DNA of 64,000 bases from positions 4,861,501-4,925,500 of the forward strand of contig JASXTE010000001.1 of assembly GCA_030280995.1 (NCBI GenBank), written 5' to 3'. The stretch is from Hemileia vastatrix. Lineage: Eukaryota > Basidiomycota > Pucciniomycetes > Pucciniales > Zaghouaniaceae. This document shows positions 47,808-59,694 of the stretch, in pieces; position 1 is the stretch's first letter, and each line of letters opens with the position of its first letter. The position numbers and the translations under genes were made by a program. The notes under the pieces are model-generated. The model worked only from the letters and a program-made list of their open reading frames with translations, had not been told where the DNA came from and did no database searches.

Positions 47808-49400
47808 GTGCCAGTTCTGGAAAATCTGCATTTAAATTTGACCAAATCCCCACTTATTTAAGTGTGGATTTCCAAAAACACACTAGCCCCAACACTGGTA
47901 GATTTCAAAATGAAATAAGTCACTTATTTTACTCAAATCCACACTTTCTCAACCAAAAGTGCTGATTTAATCATAACATCTCATTTCACTGATCCTTCAG
48001 CATCATCTCATTCATACACAGAGCTCCACAGCATAACAATTTATATCTCAAAATATTGTACATTATTTACATTTCTATACCATATGGTAGTCATTCCTTC
48101 CTCACTCTCAAATTGTGATAAGCTACATCAAGAAATGACTTTCATAGCTCTTGATCTCCTCTTGGACTCTGATTGAAATTCTGATACTGATCTTGAAGAA
48201 GATTCTCTTTTTTTTATCAAAAATGGCCAGGAAACATTAAATTATTCCAAGAAAATCTCAAGTACTTTATACCTCCAAGTACACCATTCAAACACTTCTT
48301 AACCTATCTCTACCCAGTTTTAGACAGTTGTTCAGGACTTCTCAGGAATGTTTCCTTAAATTGCTTGAGCTTATTTAGGACCACCCCATGTTTCACAATA
48401 ATTCTCAAAAACCACAAACATGATCCTTCAATTCAATGGGCCATCAAACTATGTCATTTGGGTTCCAATGGTAATGTAGCTACCTTGAAACAGTTGGAAA
48501 ATGTCTTTGATTTAGGGTATGGTTCTGTTAAAACCTATACAAAACAATGCCTCACTGCAATCAACTCCTTTAAATCTCAACTTCACACCTTGCCAATTAA
48601 ATAAGAGCAACATGAATAATCTCAGGTTATGCAAGCAGAGGGTTTCCCAGGATGTATTGGTTTTGTTGATGGTACTACTATTCCTTTGAGTCAGAAACCT
48701 GCTCAAGGTGGAAACAATTACTTTGAACGTAAAAAGAGGTGGCTTATTTTAAATTCTTTATTTCTTTTTTATTTCATACTAACACAAGAAAATTTATCTT
48801 CTCTATAGATATTCAATTTCTGTTCAGCTTATATGTGATGTGAACAGAAAATTTATAACTTTCTTTGCTGGCTATCCTAGATCATGTTGTGATTCCTATG
48901 TCTTTCAAAGAGTGAAAATTTCAAAAAAAACATGAAAAATTCTTCTATGAAGATCTGTATCTTCTGGAAGATTCTGCTTATGTGAATGGAAAGTATGTAC
49001 TTCTTTCTTGTCAGGGAGTATCATCCAAAGACAGTCAAAATTCCAAGTTCAACAATCTTTTGGAAAAGTCAAGAGTCTGTATTGAACATTCTATTGGAAT
49101 CTTGAAAGGTCATTTTTCCAGTTTAAGGGAATTAAGAAGTCCTCTTAGAAATAAATCAGAAATGGAGACATTGATCAACTGGATTATGTGTTTCAATATT
49201 CTTCACAACCTAATCGCTGACCTCAAAGATCAATGTTTAAAGTTGTATGAAGATGAAGAAGTTGATATACCTCCCGCTATATCCAACACTTCTTTTTCTC
49301 AAACCACTAGCATAAAGGAAAAAATTCTTCCAATCAAACTAGCACATTGGGAGATTTAGCAATTTATTCTTAAATTATTAAAAAAAATTCATTTCATTTT
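47808..49400 (+). pseudogene. PIF/Harbinger transposase (HARBI1-like), decayed
   Basis: The DDE transposase reads across 48330-49359 with stops at 48602 and 48617 and one frameshift in an A-run near 48925. Motifs: PGCIGFVDGTTIPLSQKP (first Asp), an intron at 48739-48808 (GTGGCT...TATAG), YSISVQLICDVNRKF, CDSYVF, DLYLLEDSAYVNGKY (second Asp), CIEHSIGILKGHFSSLRELR (catalytic Glu). The intact C-terminal frame is 48982-49359. These match the HARBI1/PIF nuclease family, which cuts at short A/T-rich targets giving 3-bp duplications. The left end may be AGGGGGTGCCAGTTCTGG at 47809 after TTA; no right terminus or Myb-like partner gene was found. Confidence 0.82.
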
Positions 49401-51390
49401 GATCTACTATTGCTACCTTCTTTTTATTTACAGATCTTATTTCCCACTGGGATACACTCCATCATTATGCCAATAATACTCCAACATTTCTCAACACAAC
49501 CCTTTTAATTTTTTTTTTCATACTCTTCAAATGATCAAGTTGCATGTATCATTCTCTTGTTTTTGTAATTTTATATTTGCATATTGACTTATATTTTGAA
49601 TTTTCAGTGAAAGTCTTTTTTTCCCTGTCTCATTAGTTTTTTTTCACCACCTCAACATGAAGTCACATATTTTCAGCTATCACATAATTTTTCAGTCTTT
49701 TATTTTTTTTCTTTCATCTGTCATATTCTTTTCCTCCTCTCCTCAAACATCCCTCAAAGAATTTGAAGTCTATTTTTTTTTCTTAACTCATCCCTCCAGG
49801 TAAGTCATTTTTTTCCTTTTTTATTTTTATACTTACTAATTGTTATTTTTCTCTCTCTTTTTTGTATCTCATTTCTCTGGTAAGTGGTTTATTTTTATTT
49901 TCACAAAAAAAATTAACTTTTTTTTTCTCTCCCTCTTTTTTCTCTTTTTTTTCTCTCTCCATCTTACTCTTTATCCATCCTTGGATTGGTCATTTCCCCC
50001 CCTCTTTGGCTGCCTCTAACCCCCCTTTTCTCCCTTGCTGTTATCCTCAATCCACCTGAATCCCCCTATAACCCCACCTTCACAGCGGGAAAAAAGTGCG
50101 CACTAGATGTCTAGTGCTTTTTTCTATCCCTTGTTGTGATTCCGCTTGCAACTTCAGTCTATTTCACTGACAGACCATGTTCTATCTCATCACTCCCATC
50201 ACCTTAACTTATGTCCATTTCCTGTATTTCCACTACATTCTTGCAACTCTCCCTCCCCTACATCACCTCTCTTTCTTCTCCACTTTTTTACCTCCCCTCA
50301 CATAGATTTGAGGTCAACAACAAACTGGAAAACAATATCTTTTTTTGGTGCTTTATTCATTGAGTAATGGCTTTTTGTCTTTATAATTATGACCAAATTA
50401 TTCACTACTTTGACATTAGTCCTCTCTGTATTCTTAATTTTTTGGTCATACAAACATAAATTCATCCATTATTTCAAAATACCCCCACTGAAACAAAATA
50501 CTTTCTACAACTTATTTTACTCCCCAAAGTAACTACATTTACCCTCCCAAAATAAAACCCTTTTGTCATCATTTCTATTGCCCTTCTAGTCTTTTCCTTG
50601 CCTCCATTGAGTTTTCAGGTTAGAGATCTTCTCCACACAACTTGTTCATTCATGCATACAACTCACTTGAGTCTGCTTATCAACAACAACAACAGCAACA
50701 ACAGCAGCAGAAACAATTTTGATACCACTCTTATTTCTGGTAGTCAGTTCTCCTGGTACTAATAGTGACTGTGTAGACGTAGTGTTAGAAAACTAGTTCA
50801 CATTAGTGTAGTTAAGTTGTAATGCTTGCTGGCATGGGGAGGCAAATCCTCTGTTCCTACTCTATCATAAACAATCTACATTTTACATTCTATATCTTTA
50901 AATATCTAAAATCTATCACCTATCAGCCACCACCCAAAATTTAAAGTCTATAAAGAGTGCAATATATCAATGTTATTATTGGCAACCAATCATCTTATCA
51001 CTTTATTTCCCTGTAATATTTTCCATATTCACGTCCAACCAGCACATTGGCTTTTCCATCTTTGGAATTGCTACATGTCAATATACATTTAGACCATAAT
51101 TGCACACTCTAAATTATTGCCATAGTGTTGTTATTATATATATCCACTTTCTTCTTTCTTTCTAACTCTTTCCTCATTCAACTCATTCTTATTTTTATTC
51201 ATTCCCTATCCCCTTCCAGCCATCTTTTTTAGATCTCTTCCTCATCATTTCTCACACCCCCATCTCAATCACCACCTCTATATTTATCTTCCTCTTAACT
51301 TCCACATCCATATTTATTTCCAAAACCATTTTTATATTCATCTTAATCTCCATCTCCATCTAGCTCCTCTCTCATCTTTAGATTCCCTTA
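49401..51390. other. Pyrimidine-rich intergenic DNA with a short CAA/CAG repeat
   Basis: Long T/C-rich runs on the plus strand (49600-50350). A CAACAACAGCAA-type microsatellite at about 50680-50716. A small palindrome GCACTAGA-TG-TCTAGTGC at 50100-50117 sits inside a wider A-run/T-run inverted repeat. No domain-bearing frame seen; some of it may be 5' sequence of the next gene. Confidence 0.45.
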
Positions 51391-52302
51391 TTGCTCATGT
51401 TAACCCAGCATCCAACAACTACCCCTGCCCACTCCTCTCATTCTAATCTGCTTTGTACTATATCTTTTGAATCCCCTGTTTGTTGTCATCCCTTGCCACT
51501 TGACACTTGCAAGGGTATCATTGCTCTTGCTTCTTTTCCTCTCACTCCACCTGAAATCAAATTTCATGAAAATGAAGTCATTGGGAGAATCCTTCTATGT
51601 CATGGTGTCCAAGAAGATGGATTGATGCTCATCACTCCAAATATCCTTGATGACCTCTTGGACGGCGCTTATGATTCACAATTTTCAACAAAAGTGGTCA
51701 TTGATTGTTGTAGTGATCAAGAATACCAAGCTGGTCATATTTGTGGTGCTGTTAATATCAATACTAGAGATCTGGCGTATCAACTCTTACTTGAAGGACA
51801 GATATTTGACAACAACCCTCCTCCACCCATGTTGCCTGAATCTCTAGAGCAATCTGGTGATGAGACTTTAAAGAAAAAACATGTCTTGTTAGTTTTTCAT
51901 TGCAAATATTCTGAAATGCATGGACCAGAAATTTTTGTCAAATTTTCTTTTTTTTTACTTCATACCCATCTGACCTTGAAAGTTATGATATCTGAATTAA
52001 TAAAATGGTTTTACAGGGCTAAACACATGCACTCCAGGGACCACCAGCTCAATGTCAGTCGGTCTCCTGCCTTGTATTATCTGGAACTTTATATTCTTGA
52101 AGGGGGATATCATGCATATTTTGAACATTCTCCCCAGCACTGTGATGGAGGATATAAGCCAATTGGAAAAGAATATTATGGAAAACCAACACACAAAGCA
52201 GCTCTGTTTCCAAAAAACATTTCCAAACTTAACAAGTTTGCAACAATGAGCCCTACTAGAACTATAGCAATGGACACTTCACCAATGAACACTAACAGAT
52301 AG
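51391..52302 (+). pseudogene. Cdc25/Mih1-like phosphatase homolog with a lost catalytic arginine
   Basis: A 303-residue frame with the order of a Cdc25 rhodanese-type domain: DGLMLITPNILDDLLDGAY, VVIDCCSDQEYQAGHICGAV (the IDCR..EY..GHI..A signature), VLLVFHCKYSEMHGPE, SRDHQLN, ALYYLELYILEGGYHAYF. Cdc25 enzymes remove inhibitory phosphates from cyclin-dependent kinases through HCX5R. Here Cys is kept but the Arg is His (CAT), so phosphatase activity should be lost. The segment between GPEIF and RAKHMHSRD (about 51937-52016) looks like an unspliced or mutated intron ending in TTTTACAG. IDCC in place of IDCR is a second change. Most likely a decayed duplicate or TE-captured copy. The start ATG is uncertain. 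Confidence 0.7.
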
Positions 52303-52309
52303 AAAATAA

Positions 52310-52760
52310 AAAATCTGGCTTTAACATCTGTCTCAATCTGGCTCACACCTCACACCTCACAATCCTGATTGGGATTTCATTGCCACCTTTCAATCTGGCT
52401 CATTACGTTCATCTCAATCCACTTTTCAGCTCTCAATTTGTATCTTATTTCTAAACTCCATCCCAATCCAGCTCACACCTCACAATCCCAATTGGCCTTT
52501 AATTTTCCGCTTTCAATCTTTCTCATAAAGTTCATCTTAATCCAGCCCTTCATCATCCCAGTCCAATTTTCACCTCTCAATTCTTATCTAAAGTCTCAAC
52601 TCCATCTCAAGCAGACTTCTTACATCCATCTGTATCTGGCACATAACTTACAATTCAAATCTGGCTACTCAAATTGATATCAATTTGGCTCCATACATAC
52701 ATTATAATACAGCTTGAAACTGCTAATTCCAATCTGGTTTGTTCCTCAGACTTCCAATAC
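52310..52760. repeat. Degenerate tandem repeat of CAATCTGGCTCA-type units
   Basis: Repeated pieces such as CAATCTGGCTCA, CAATCCAGCTCACACC, TCTCAATT(T/C) and CTCACACCTCACAATCC recur about every 50-70 bases for some 400 bases after the Cdc25-like frame. Copies are diverged. The open frame 52369-52677 across it is low-complexity. Confidence 0.6.
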
Positions 52761-53094
52761 AGCTTGCACCCACCTCTCCGAATCTATTTAGGAAAGTAAA
52801 GCCATATTTCAACTGTTCAGTTTGCTACTCTTACATTTCCTTTTTGTACAGTTCTATCACTTTGCTTTGGTGCGTGCCCTGGGACTCCTCAAAACTTCAG
52901 CGGCCTATTTTTCAGTACCTCTAGACTATTCAGTGAGCAACTTGGATGATTCACATTGCCCCTCCATAGTCTAGTTTGCATTGAAGTGTTGGCATAGTGC
53001 AAGGGAGATGTTTTTAATGCAATAAACTGAATTTTTTTACAATTTTATTTCATAATTCTTTTTTTGCATATTTCAATCTATTTGGTGCAGAGAA

Positions 53095-54080
53095 ATGCTT
53101 TGGGAACATTCAAAAAACAGGGGCAGACAGGGTGGCCACAAGAAGCGGATAAACTATCACAAGGCTCAAGCAGAGATGGATGAGAAGGCTGCCTCAGTTT
53201 TTGGCATAACATCAGCTACTGGTCAGTTGCCTCATGGGTGGAATCTTAAATTCCATTTGAAGGGAAAAGTGTTTCAGTTCCAGATATCCAATGACAATTG
53301 CATTGAGAATTATTGTTGTGTTATTGAGTCTGGTAATCATTTCATCAAGCCTAAAGAATCTGGAATCCACCCAATTATTTTTCAGTCAATTACTCTCAAG
53401 AAACTGGATTTACTGGATAAGCTGGCGGACACAAGACAGGCTTTAATTGACCTCAATTTACTGGAGCATGAAATTAAGTGCAATGGTGCACATAATGACA
53501 CTGGTGGTGAAGAGGTTATATTTTCCCATGGTATTACCCTTGTAATGTGTACTACTCTTGATCTACGTAAGTATTTCAAGTCTCTATTTTAAACATACAC
53601 TGATAAGTTCCCAATTTTACTTGACGTTTCATTTAGATGAGTATAAAACTGAAGGCATTACTGCTGAAAAGCAAGGAGAAGCCAGGAGATGACTATTGAT
53701 GTTTTATGCTTTCTTTTTCAAGTAATTATCTGAGGCTCTATTCAAGAAGGAAGAGGAGCTTTGTGAGAAATTAGGCATTCCTGGCTGGGAAGACTCTGAA
53801 AGTTCATTTTTTGGAAATATTATGTGGACATCTGGAAGAAGAGGAAAAAACTTCAGTAATAAGAGTCACTGTGAAAAAGATGCTGGTTTTTATGCGTTTG
53901 GAATCTGGTATCCTCAAAGTACCAAAACATTTCTTCTGGATGAAAAATCTCATGATAGCAATTGTCCAAGGCAAGAAGGTGGTGACTTTGTCTTCCCCCA
54001 GCTAGGCTTTAAGATAAAATTTGACCAGTGTGATGGAATATGGCTAATAATATGGCCAGCTAGTCAAGTGCTACATTAAA
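53095..54080 (+). pseudogene. TET-like 2OG-Fe(II) oxygenase, broken
   Basis: Exon 53095-53566 (MLWEHSKNRGRQGGHKKR...; upstream acceptor TTGGTGCAG at about 53090), intron 53567-53636 (GTAAGT...TTTAG), then a frame with stops near 53690 and 53725. Frames resume through EELCEKLGIPGWEDSES to the oxygenase core: FFGNIMWTSGRR, NKSHCEKDAGFYAFGIWYP, GGDFVFPQLGFKI, DGIWLIIWPASQVLH. This is the metal-binding HxD...H layout of the basidiomycete Tet-like family. The usual HxD reads HCE, and a stop follows the distal His directly. TET/JBP relatives oxidise methylated bases in DNA, and in basidiomycetes they are often multi-copy and transposon-linked. Assignment is by motif memory. Confidence 0.65.
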
Positions 54081-54225
54081 CTTCAAGATTCCTCAAAAGG
54101 ACTGGATTTACTAGGACAGGATTGTCTATTTAGGTTTCTGAAAAGTTACCAAATGCACTAAAAATTTTTAGTCTGGTTGATGTTGATATTCCTCATTATA
54201 TGTCAGTTAGTGAGCCGCATAAAAA

Positions 54226-54447
54226 ATGAATCTCCTTGAGGGCAAAATTAGGGAAAAGCTTGAAGAAGAAGATTTATTATTGGAGTATTGTAATACTCTT
54301 GAGGATTATCTGAGCAGGGTCATAAAATCCTCAAAGAACTCCTTTTGCCAGCAAAAAACAAAAGAAGAAAAAATCCTGGAGGAGAAAACAAAAAAAGAAG
54401 AATTAATGCAATCAGAAAGCGAAAAAAGCAGGAGAAAAAAAATATAA
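54226..54447 (+). pseudogene. Lys/Glu-rich coiled-coil fragment, probably the 3' end of the oxygenase gene
   Basis: 74 codons: IREKLEEEDLLLEYCNTLED, then a Lys/Glu-rich helix (KEEKILEEKTKKEELMQSES). It follows the oxygenase core in the same direction after about 150 bases of broken frame and ends at TAA before GTAAGTGC. No catalytic motif. Could be the C-terminus of the same gene or a separate piece. Confidence 0.35.
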
Positions 54448-55011
54448 GTAAGTGCTTCTTCCTTTCTGAATGCTGATACTCTTTTTACCTTACTATCAAA
54501 TCTTCTAATTTCATGCTAGTATTGAAGTTTATTGATGGGAGATAGAATCACTTCATAGTAAGAGATTGCCTGGTATCAACTATTATTATCTGGTGCGGTA
54601 TGAAGCCATGGTGCTGCAGAAATAAAGTCAACTTAATTTAATATCTCTCCATACTAATTGATTTATAATAGCAAATTTTAATAACACATCTGAGTGGTGT
54701 TATCATTGAAAAATCCTGTTGATTTTTTTTCATGTAAGAGCTACGAATTTCCATCCCCTCAATCTTTTGTCTCAACTGATTGCATTCTTTGTATTTGAAT
54801 AAAAATTAATACTGCACTCAAGGTTCTGTCCAATTAAAAATTATAATATCATAAAATTTATTCACAGGTGATTATTGCTGTACATTACTGGAAAACTTGT
54901 ATATTTAAATTGAAAAATAAATTGTTGGAGAAAAATAAAATAATGAAAGACACAATGGAATATTTTTTCTTGTTAAAAAGGATTAGACTGTCATCAGAAT
55001 CAGTATAGCAA

Positions 55012-55750
55012 CTAAAGTAAATTTTTGAGAGATGGAATCACAGAAGTTGACTTATTTGACAGCCCCTCAATCTGCTCAGGGCTTAAAACATATAAATTGT
55101 AGCAATTGATAGGGTGATTAGAAGGAACAACATAATTACAACTGGATCTATTGCAGATTTTTTGTCTATATATTATATTTTTATGTGCTTGGTGGGTTTT
55201 CCTACAGGCTTGCATATCTTTTAAAAAGATTTCATCAACCTCATGATAAAATTTTGACAGTTTGGAGCTTCTCCAGGGCAAATGAAGCCTGGAAATTTCT
55301 CCATCTTCCAACTCCTCAGTATCAGAAACACAAGCTGGATCTTGAAAAAGAAAGTCCAAACTTAGATTGTGGGGAAGATACTTGAGATTGGTATTCCTGC
55401 GAGAAGTGTGTATCTTTTTAAAAAAAATTGGTTTGAAAACCTTAATTATCAAAGGTATGAATATAAAAAGTACCAAAATTACTTACATTCCTTCAGATCT
55501 TTAATTTTTTACTCCTCTCAATCGCTTAAACACTGAGATTCTGACTATCTTGTGTTTTAATATTTGTAATCCACCAGTTTATTATAAGAGGTACCTGATG
55601 TGCTTCATTGTCTGGTGCCATGTATGAGTAGTGTAAAAATGCATTATTTTGACTGGCATAAAATAAATTATTGGTGAGGTGCTCAACTAAAAAGTTTATT
55701 GGGAAAAGATTTAGGGTTGCTGAAATCAATGGAAATATGTTGAAACCCAC
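55012..55750 (-). pseudogene. C-terminal part of an unknown multi-copy fungal protein family
   Basis: Minus strand: a GTAAGT donor at about 55487 and an acceptor near 55435 separate an upstream coding-like piece (55750-55526, HYSYMAPDNEAHQVPL) from the main exon. The exon reads LPHNLSLDFLFQDPACVSDT, EELEDGEISRLHLPWRSSKL, FYHEVDEIFLKDMQACR, then CNRSSCNYVVPSNHPINCYN and LYVLSPEQIEGL. The acidic SDTE...DG block followed by PWRS..L..F...VD and a P..CYN...L ending resembles, from memory, the end of a repeated basidiomycete protein of unknown function. The piece at 61540-61960 on the plus strand resembles the middle of the same family. Not assigned a function. Confidence 0.4.
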
Positions 55751-55975
55751 TTCCTAGAGCTTCATGATGACATATGTGTATAAAAACGTACAGAATATCA
55801 TATTTTTGTCCAGTTTTTGGTGTGTTTCTTGTTGGAGTAGCAAATTCATATTCTGAAAGAGCTTTTGAAGGCCTTGAGATAGTTTTAGGAAGCTTGAAAA
55901 TCTCTTCATCTAATTATGGTGGCAGATACTCATTTTTTAGGATTGTTTTCCCAAAACTAACTTGACAAAGTCAAT

Positions 55976-56161
55976 CACAGAATGACAAAAAGCACTCCCC
56001 AGTGGTGAAACACCAATTTGAGTTAAACACCTATTGAATGACTTGGAAGAGGATAAGCCTTTTCTAGGTATTTTTGAGAACAATTTTAATCCTTAGGAAA
56101 ATACATTTTTTTTAGTGATTGAAAAGTTGTAGAAAAATTTAAAAAATTAAAAAAATACCGG
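55976..56161. other. Short intergenic gap
   Basis: No frame or repeat recognised; left flank of the family C insert. Confidence 0.4.
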
Positions 56162-57245
56162 TGTAGGTAGACTCTTACAGTCCCCTTGCTGTAAGCAGAA
56201 TCCGAAGGAGTTGGATAAACCATAGATAACCCTGTCCTTATAAGTGAATTTGTGAGTTTTTTTAGATCAATAGGCTTAAAATTCTACTTGATAATAATAA
56301 AGAATGAAACCCTGTCCAATTAATGCTTTTTAAAATGATTGAGCAGTTCTTCTGTGCAAAACAACTGAAATGCAACAATAAAGTTACACCAGATACAATA
56401 TTTTAAAAGAATGAAGTTTTAATGTTTTTAGACTATAATAATTTTTGAAAACAGATACTATAAATGAGTCCCTGGAGTTGAGACCTTTCTAATGATACCC
56501 TATATGTTAAGGTTTATGAGTTGTTGAGTAAAATATTTATAGTGTTATGTAAAATTGTTATTTTATAAGGGTATTATAAATGATTAATTATTTTGTTGAA
56601 AAAAGAAAAATATGAATAATGGTTGTTATAATCTGTTATATTATTGCGTCCCCCCTTGATTAATTTTGAGTCTACAGCCTTATATGCATAATAATCAGTC
56701 ACGTGCCCTTTTTCCCTCTGGAGCGCAGCCAGAGCTCATCCGGAGCTCGTATGGAGTTTGTACGGAGCTTGTCCTGACCTCCGAACTCAATTTAGAACCT
56801 TAAATCTATAGTAAAAAATCTAGAAAAATTATACATGATAGAGCTACTTCTCCTTAACATTCGCAACTATTTTTTGTAGTCTGCGCAGCTCTATTCACCC
56901 GATGGAAAATCATCAAAGCTAAGTAATTTTTAAAAACATAAATATTTTGGTAAATCTTTAAAAATCAATTAAAAATATAAGAAAAATAGTTAAAATTATA
57001 AGAAAATACTCAAAGGTTCTTGAGCTTCTTTACTTTCTTTAAATTTAATTTTGCAGCCTTAAAAAATCATATGACCCGTGAAATTAATAAATCTGACCAA
57101 ATATTTATTTCTTGTCCTTTTCAACTTCATTTTTCTTTTATTAATAAAATATTTTAAATTAATCCGGCTTCTCCAATCACCGTACTATTCCAAATAAACA
57201 TTCTAAATAGTCTGTTAGAGCCGTACTAAGATTTGGAATGCCACA
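56162..57245 (-). repeat. LTR-like element, family C, antisense (about 1.08 kb)
   Basis: Reverse complement of the element at 24820-25956: TGTAGGTAGACTCTTACAG at the left, GGAATGCCACA at the right. Conserved inner blocks include CTTGCTGTAAGCAGAATCC (56195), TTTGAGTCTACAGCC (56665), the CCGGAGCTCGTATGGAG region and TAGTCTGCGCAGCTC. No exact 5-bp duplication was seen (flanks ACCGG / CGGGA). Confidence 0.65.
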
Positions 57246-57526
57246 CGGGACATAATGGTATATCTTCTATATAATAGTGAGTTTTTGCTATTATGAATGC
57301 CGCAACTGGTATAATGATTTAATGTATTAGAAATATATGAATTTTTCCTGGGGATAAGCATTTTTTTAAAGAAAAAGAAAATCTAACCTTTCTATCTATG
57401 AAAATTATTACTTGTGTAAAATAAATTCCAGTGGCAAGAAAAAGTTGAACTTCCTAGTTTTAATAATAGTCATATAAATATATTATGGGATTGCAGACCT
57501 CCTGAGACAGGATACTACACATGAGT
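57246..57526. other. Intergenic DNA, nothing recognised
   Basis: No coding frame or repeat end found. Confidence 0.4.
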
Positions 57527-57787
57527 CCCTATGCAATATAGGGGGTGGACTTGCTAGTAAGTCCTCAACCTGAACTCAGATGTAACTCAGATGAAACTCA
57601 GACTGAACCCATACTGAGCCCATACTGAACTCTACTTGAACAACCACCTAAAACTGTTCTTCTGAGTGGTTTTCATCCATGATTGTATGGTTCCTTTATC
57701 AATAGCTCAATGTGTGTTCAATCTGTGGTGAGTTTGGGTCCAAGGTTTTGGACTCTCTAACAAGTCGGCCCCCCATATTGTGTGGTG
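57527..57787 (+). mobile_element. CACTA-type MITE (family D), 261 bp
   Basis: Starts CCCTATGCAATATAGGGGG (first A of CACTA changed), ends CCCCCCATATTGTGTGGTG, exact AGT duplications (57524-57526, 57788-57790). Left palindrome reads GACTTGCTAGTAAGTC and the right one is more degraded; the inner GAACTCAGA/GAACCCATACT repeats are kept. Confidence 0.88.
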
Positions 57788-57790
57788 AGT

Positions 57791-59258
57791 GATGGTAGTA
57801 TTACTTTAAAGTAGATAAAATAAGGTTGGTCACAAAGGAAAAAGGAAATCCAAAAAAAAAATTCATTCCTCCAAAAAAAGGTTCAAATATATTTGAGAGA
57901 GATAGTAGCACCCACAGATAAAATATATTTCCAGTAGCCTTTGATAATTCAAGTACATTGAAAATATCCATTTTCTGTATAAAGGGTAGTAATAAAGAGT
58001 GTATTTTTGAGCCTTGCAATACCCCTCTTCTATATGGCCTGTTGGGCTAAGAAGTGGAAGAAGCTTAAGAGATAATTCACCATGTCTTTTGAGCTTGAGA
58101 TGCAACAAGAAGAAAAAAGCTCAAAAGAACAGTAAGGCATTAAGAGCTGGATGTTTAAGCCAATGTGCCTTGTATGCATCTTTGTTATTTTCTGATTTTT
58201 TCTCCCCATTTGGAACTGTCTTTTGATGTAAACTTACCTGCTCATCTCAAGATATTTGTAACATGAAAATTCTTGCATATTTTTCTTATTCAAAAAATTT
58301 GATTACCTTTCTGCATGAGCCATACCATATAATCAGTTGGAGTCAGAAAAAAACCTGATGTAAGTTTATAGCATAAAATGTTTCAGGAGTTTATTTTTTG
58401 TTCACCCATAATGCTTATTAAAATATTGTGAATTGAACACTGGGCCCACAGGATTTCATTGTATCAAAAGCAAATTTAGTGATTGGAACCCACTAGAAAG
58501 GTTCCGGTACTTTTGCATCAGAAATGCATTAAAGGAGGATAAAAAACACTAAAAAGGATCCAATTAAAAAAGAAAAAATAAATATAACCAAGACAAATAA
58601 AGTAGTGTAACATTTTTTTAGGCCTATTTAATAAAATGGGCTTCCAAAACAGTATTCTGATCAAAAAATTTCTTTACGGGGTAAAGGTAGGATGTTCAAG
58701 TAGCTTTTGAGCTTTTTTTCAACTTCCTTCTTGAATACAGAAAAAATATTTTTTCCAGATATTTTAGAAAAAAGCTGCTTGCTCCCCTGTAAAGCAGGAT
58801 TATTGCTTGAAAAAATAAACTTGTAAAATTTATATATTTAACATTTAAAAGGGGGAATGAGACCAAATATGTGCTTTGGCATAAAATTTAATGTGTCCAA
58901 GTTTTTTTTTCCTTTTAAAATATCACAATGTGAAAGGGAATCACCAAGGAGAGTGTAAGATAGTTTCAGAAAAATTAAAAATCCAATCAGTGGGGGAAAA
59001 GAGCAAGGCAAGTTTTTTCAATTTTTTCTAACTGAAATCAAAATTTACACCAATTCAATATATTATTGTTAATGGAAATAACATCCCAATATTTGTTTTG
59101 AAAGATTAATATTGGATTGTCACATAGCCCCTCCACCTTTTTGGCCAGTTTTGAAATTTTTCATCAAACTTTTTGCGGCAATAATCAAGTATGTTCATAT
59201 TTTAGTGAAATTTTCATTCTTATTTATTGAAATTTTTTCTTCTGCTCCTTATTTCAGA
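57791..59258. other. Intergenic DNA, no gene recognised
   Basis: Contains scattered short frames without domains. The last 30 bases (TTCTGCTCCTTATTTCAG, ending at 59257) form a good splice acceptor for the frame that follows. Confidence 0.4.
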
Positions 59259-59694
59259 ATGGCTGAAGCAGCAGATGCTCAAATGAGTGAAAGAAGAAAT
59301 TTAGGTGAATAATCTGATAGTGGTTTGTAATTCTTTCAATTTTAAACCATTTAAAATGACTCCAAATAAATTTAATGTACTCATTTTTTTAAACTAGAGG
59401 AGTAAAATGAAACTTTCAATAATAACTTAAAAAATCTCTCCAGAAGAAGTGAGGATTCTGATGGTAAGAATATTAGTTAAATATATTCTTCCATAAATTT
59501 TACTGATAAGTGTTATTATAAGATGATGGTGAGCCACCTGATCCATCATCATCTGCCACACTAAAGAAGCGAAAGCTCAAAAGATGGCAAAAAAAGCAAC
59601 AAGATGCTTGAAAAAAAGCTAAACTTTCTAGGGATTCTTCCTCAACTAAAATTCCTGACTCATCATTGGGAGTAGCACAATCTATTAATATGTA

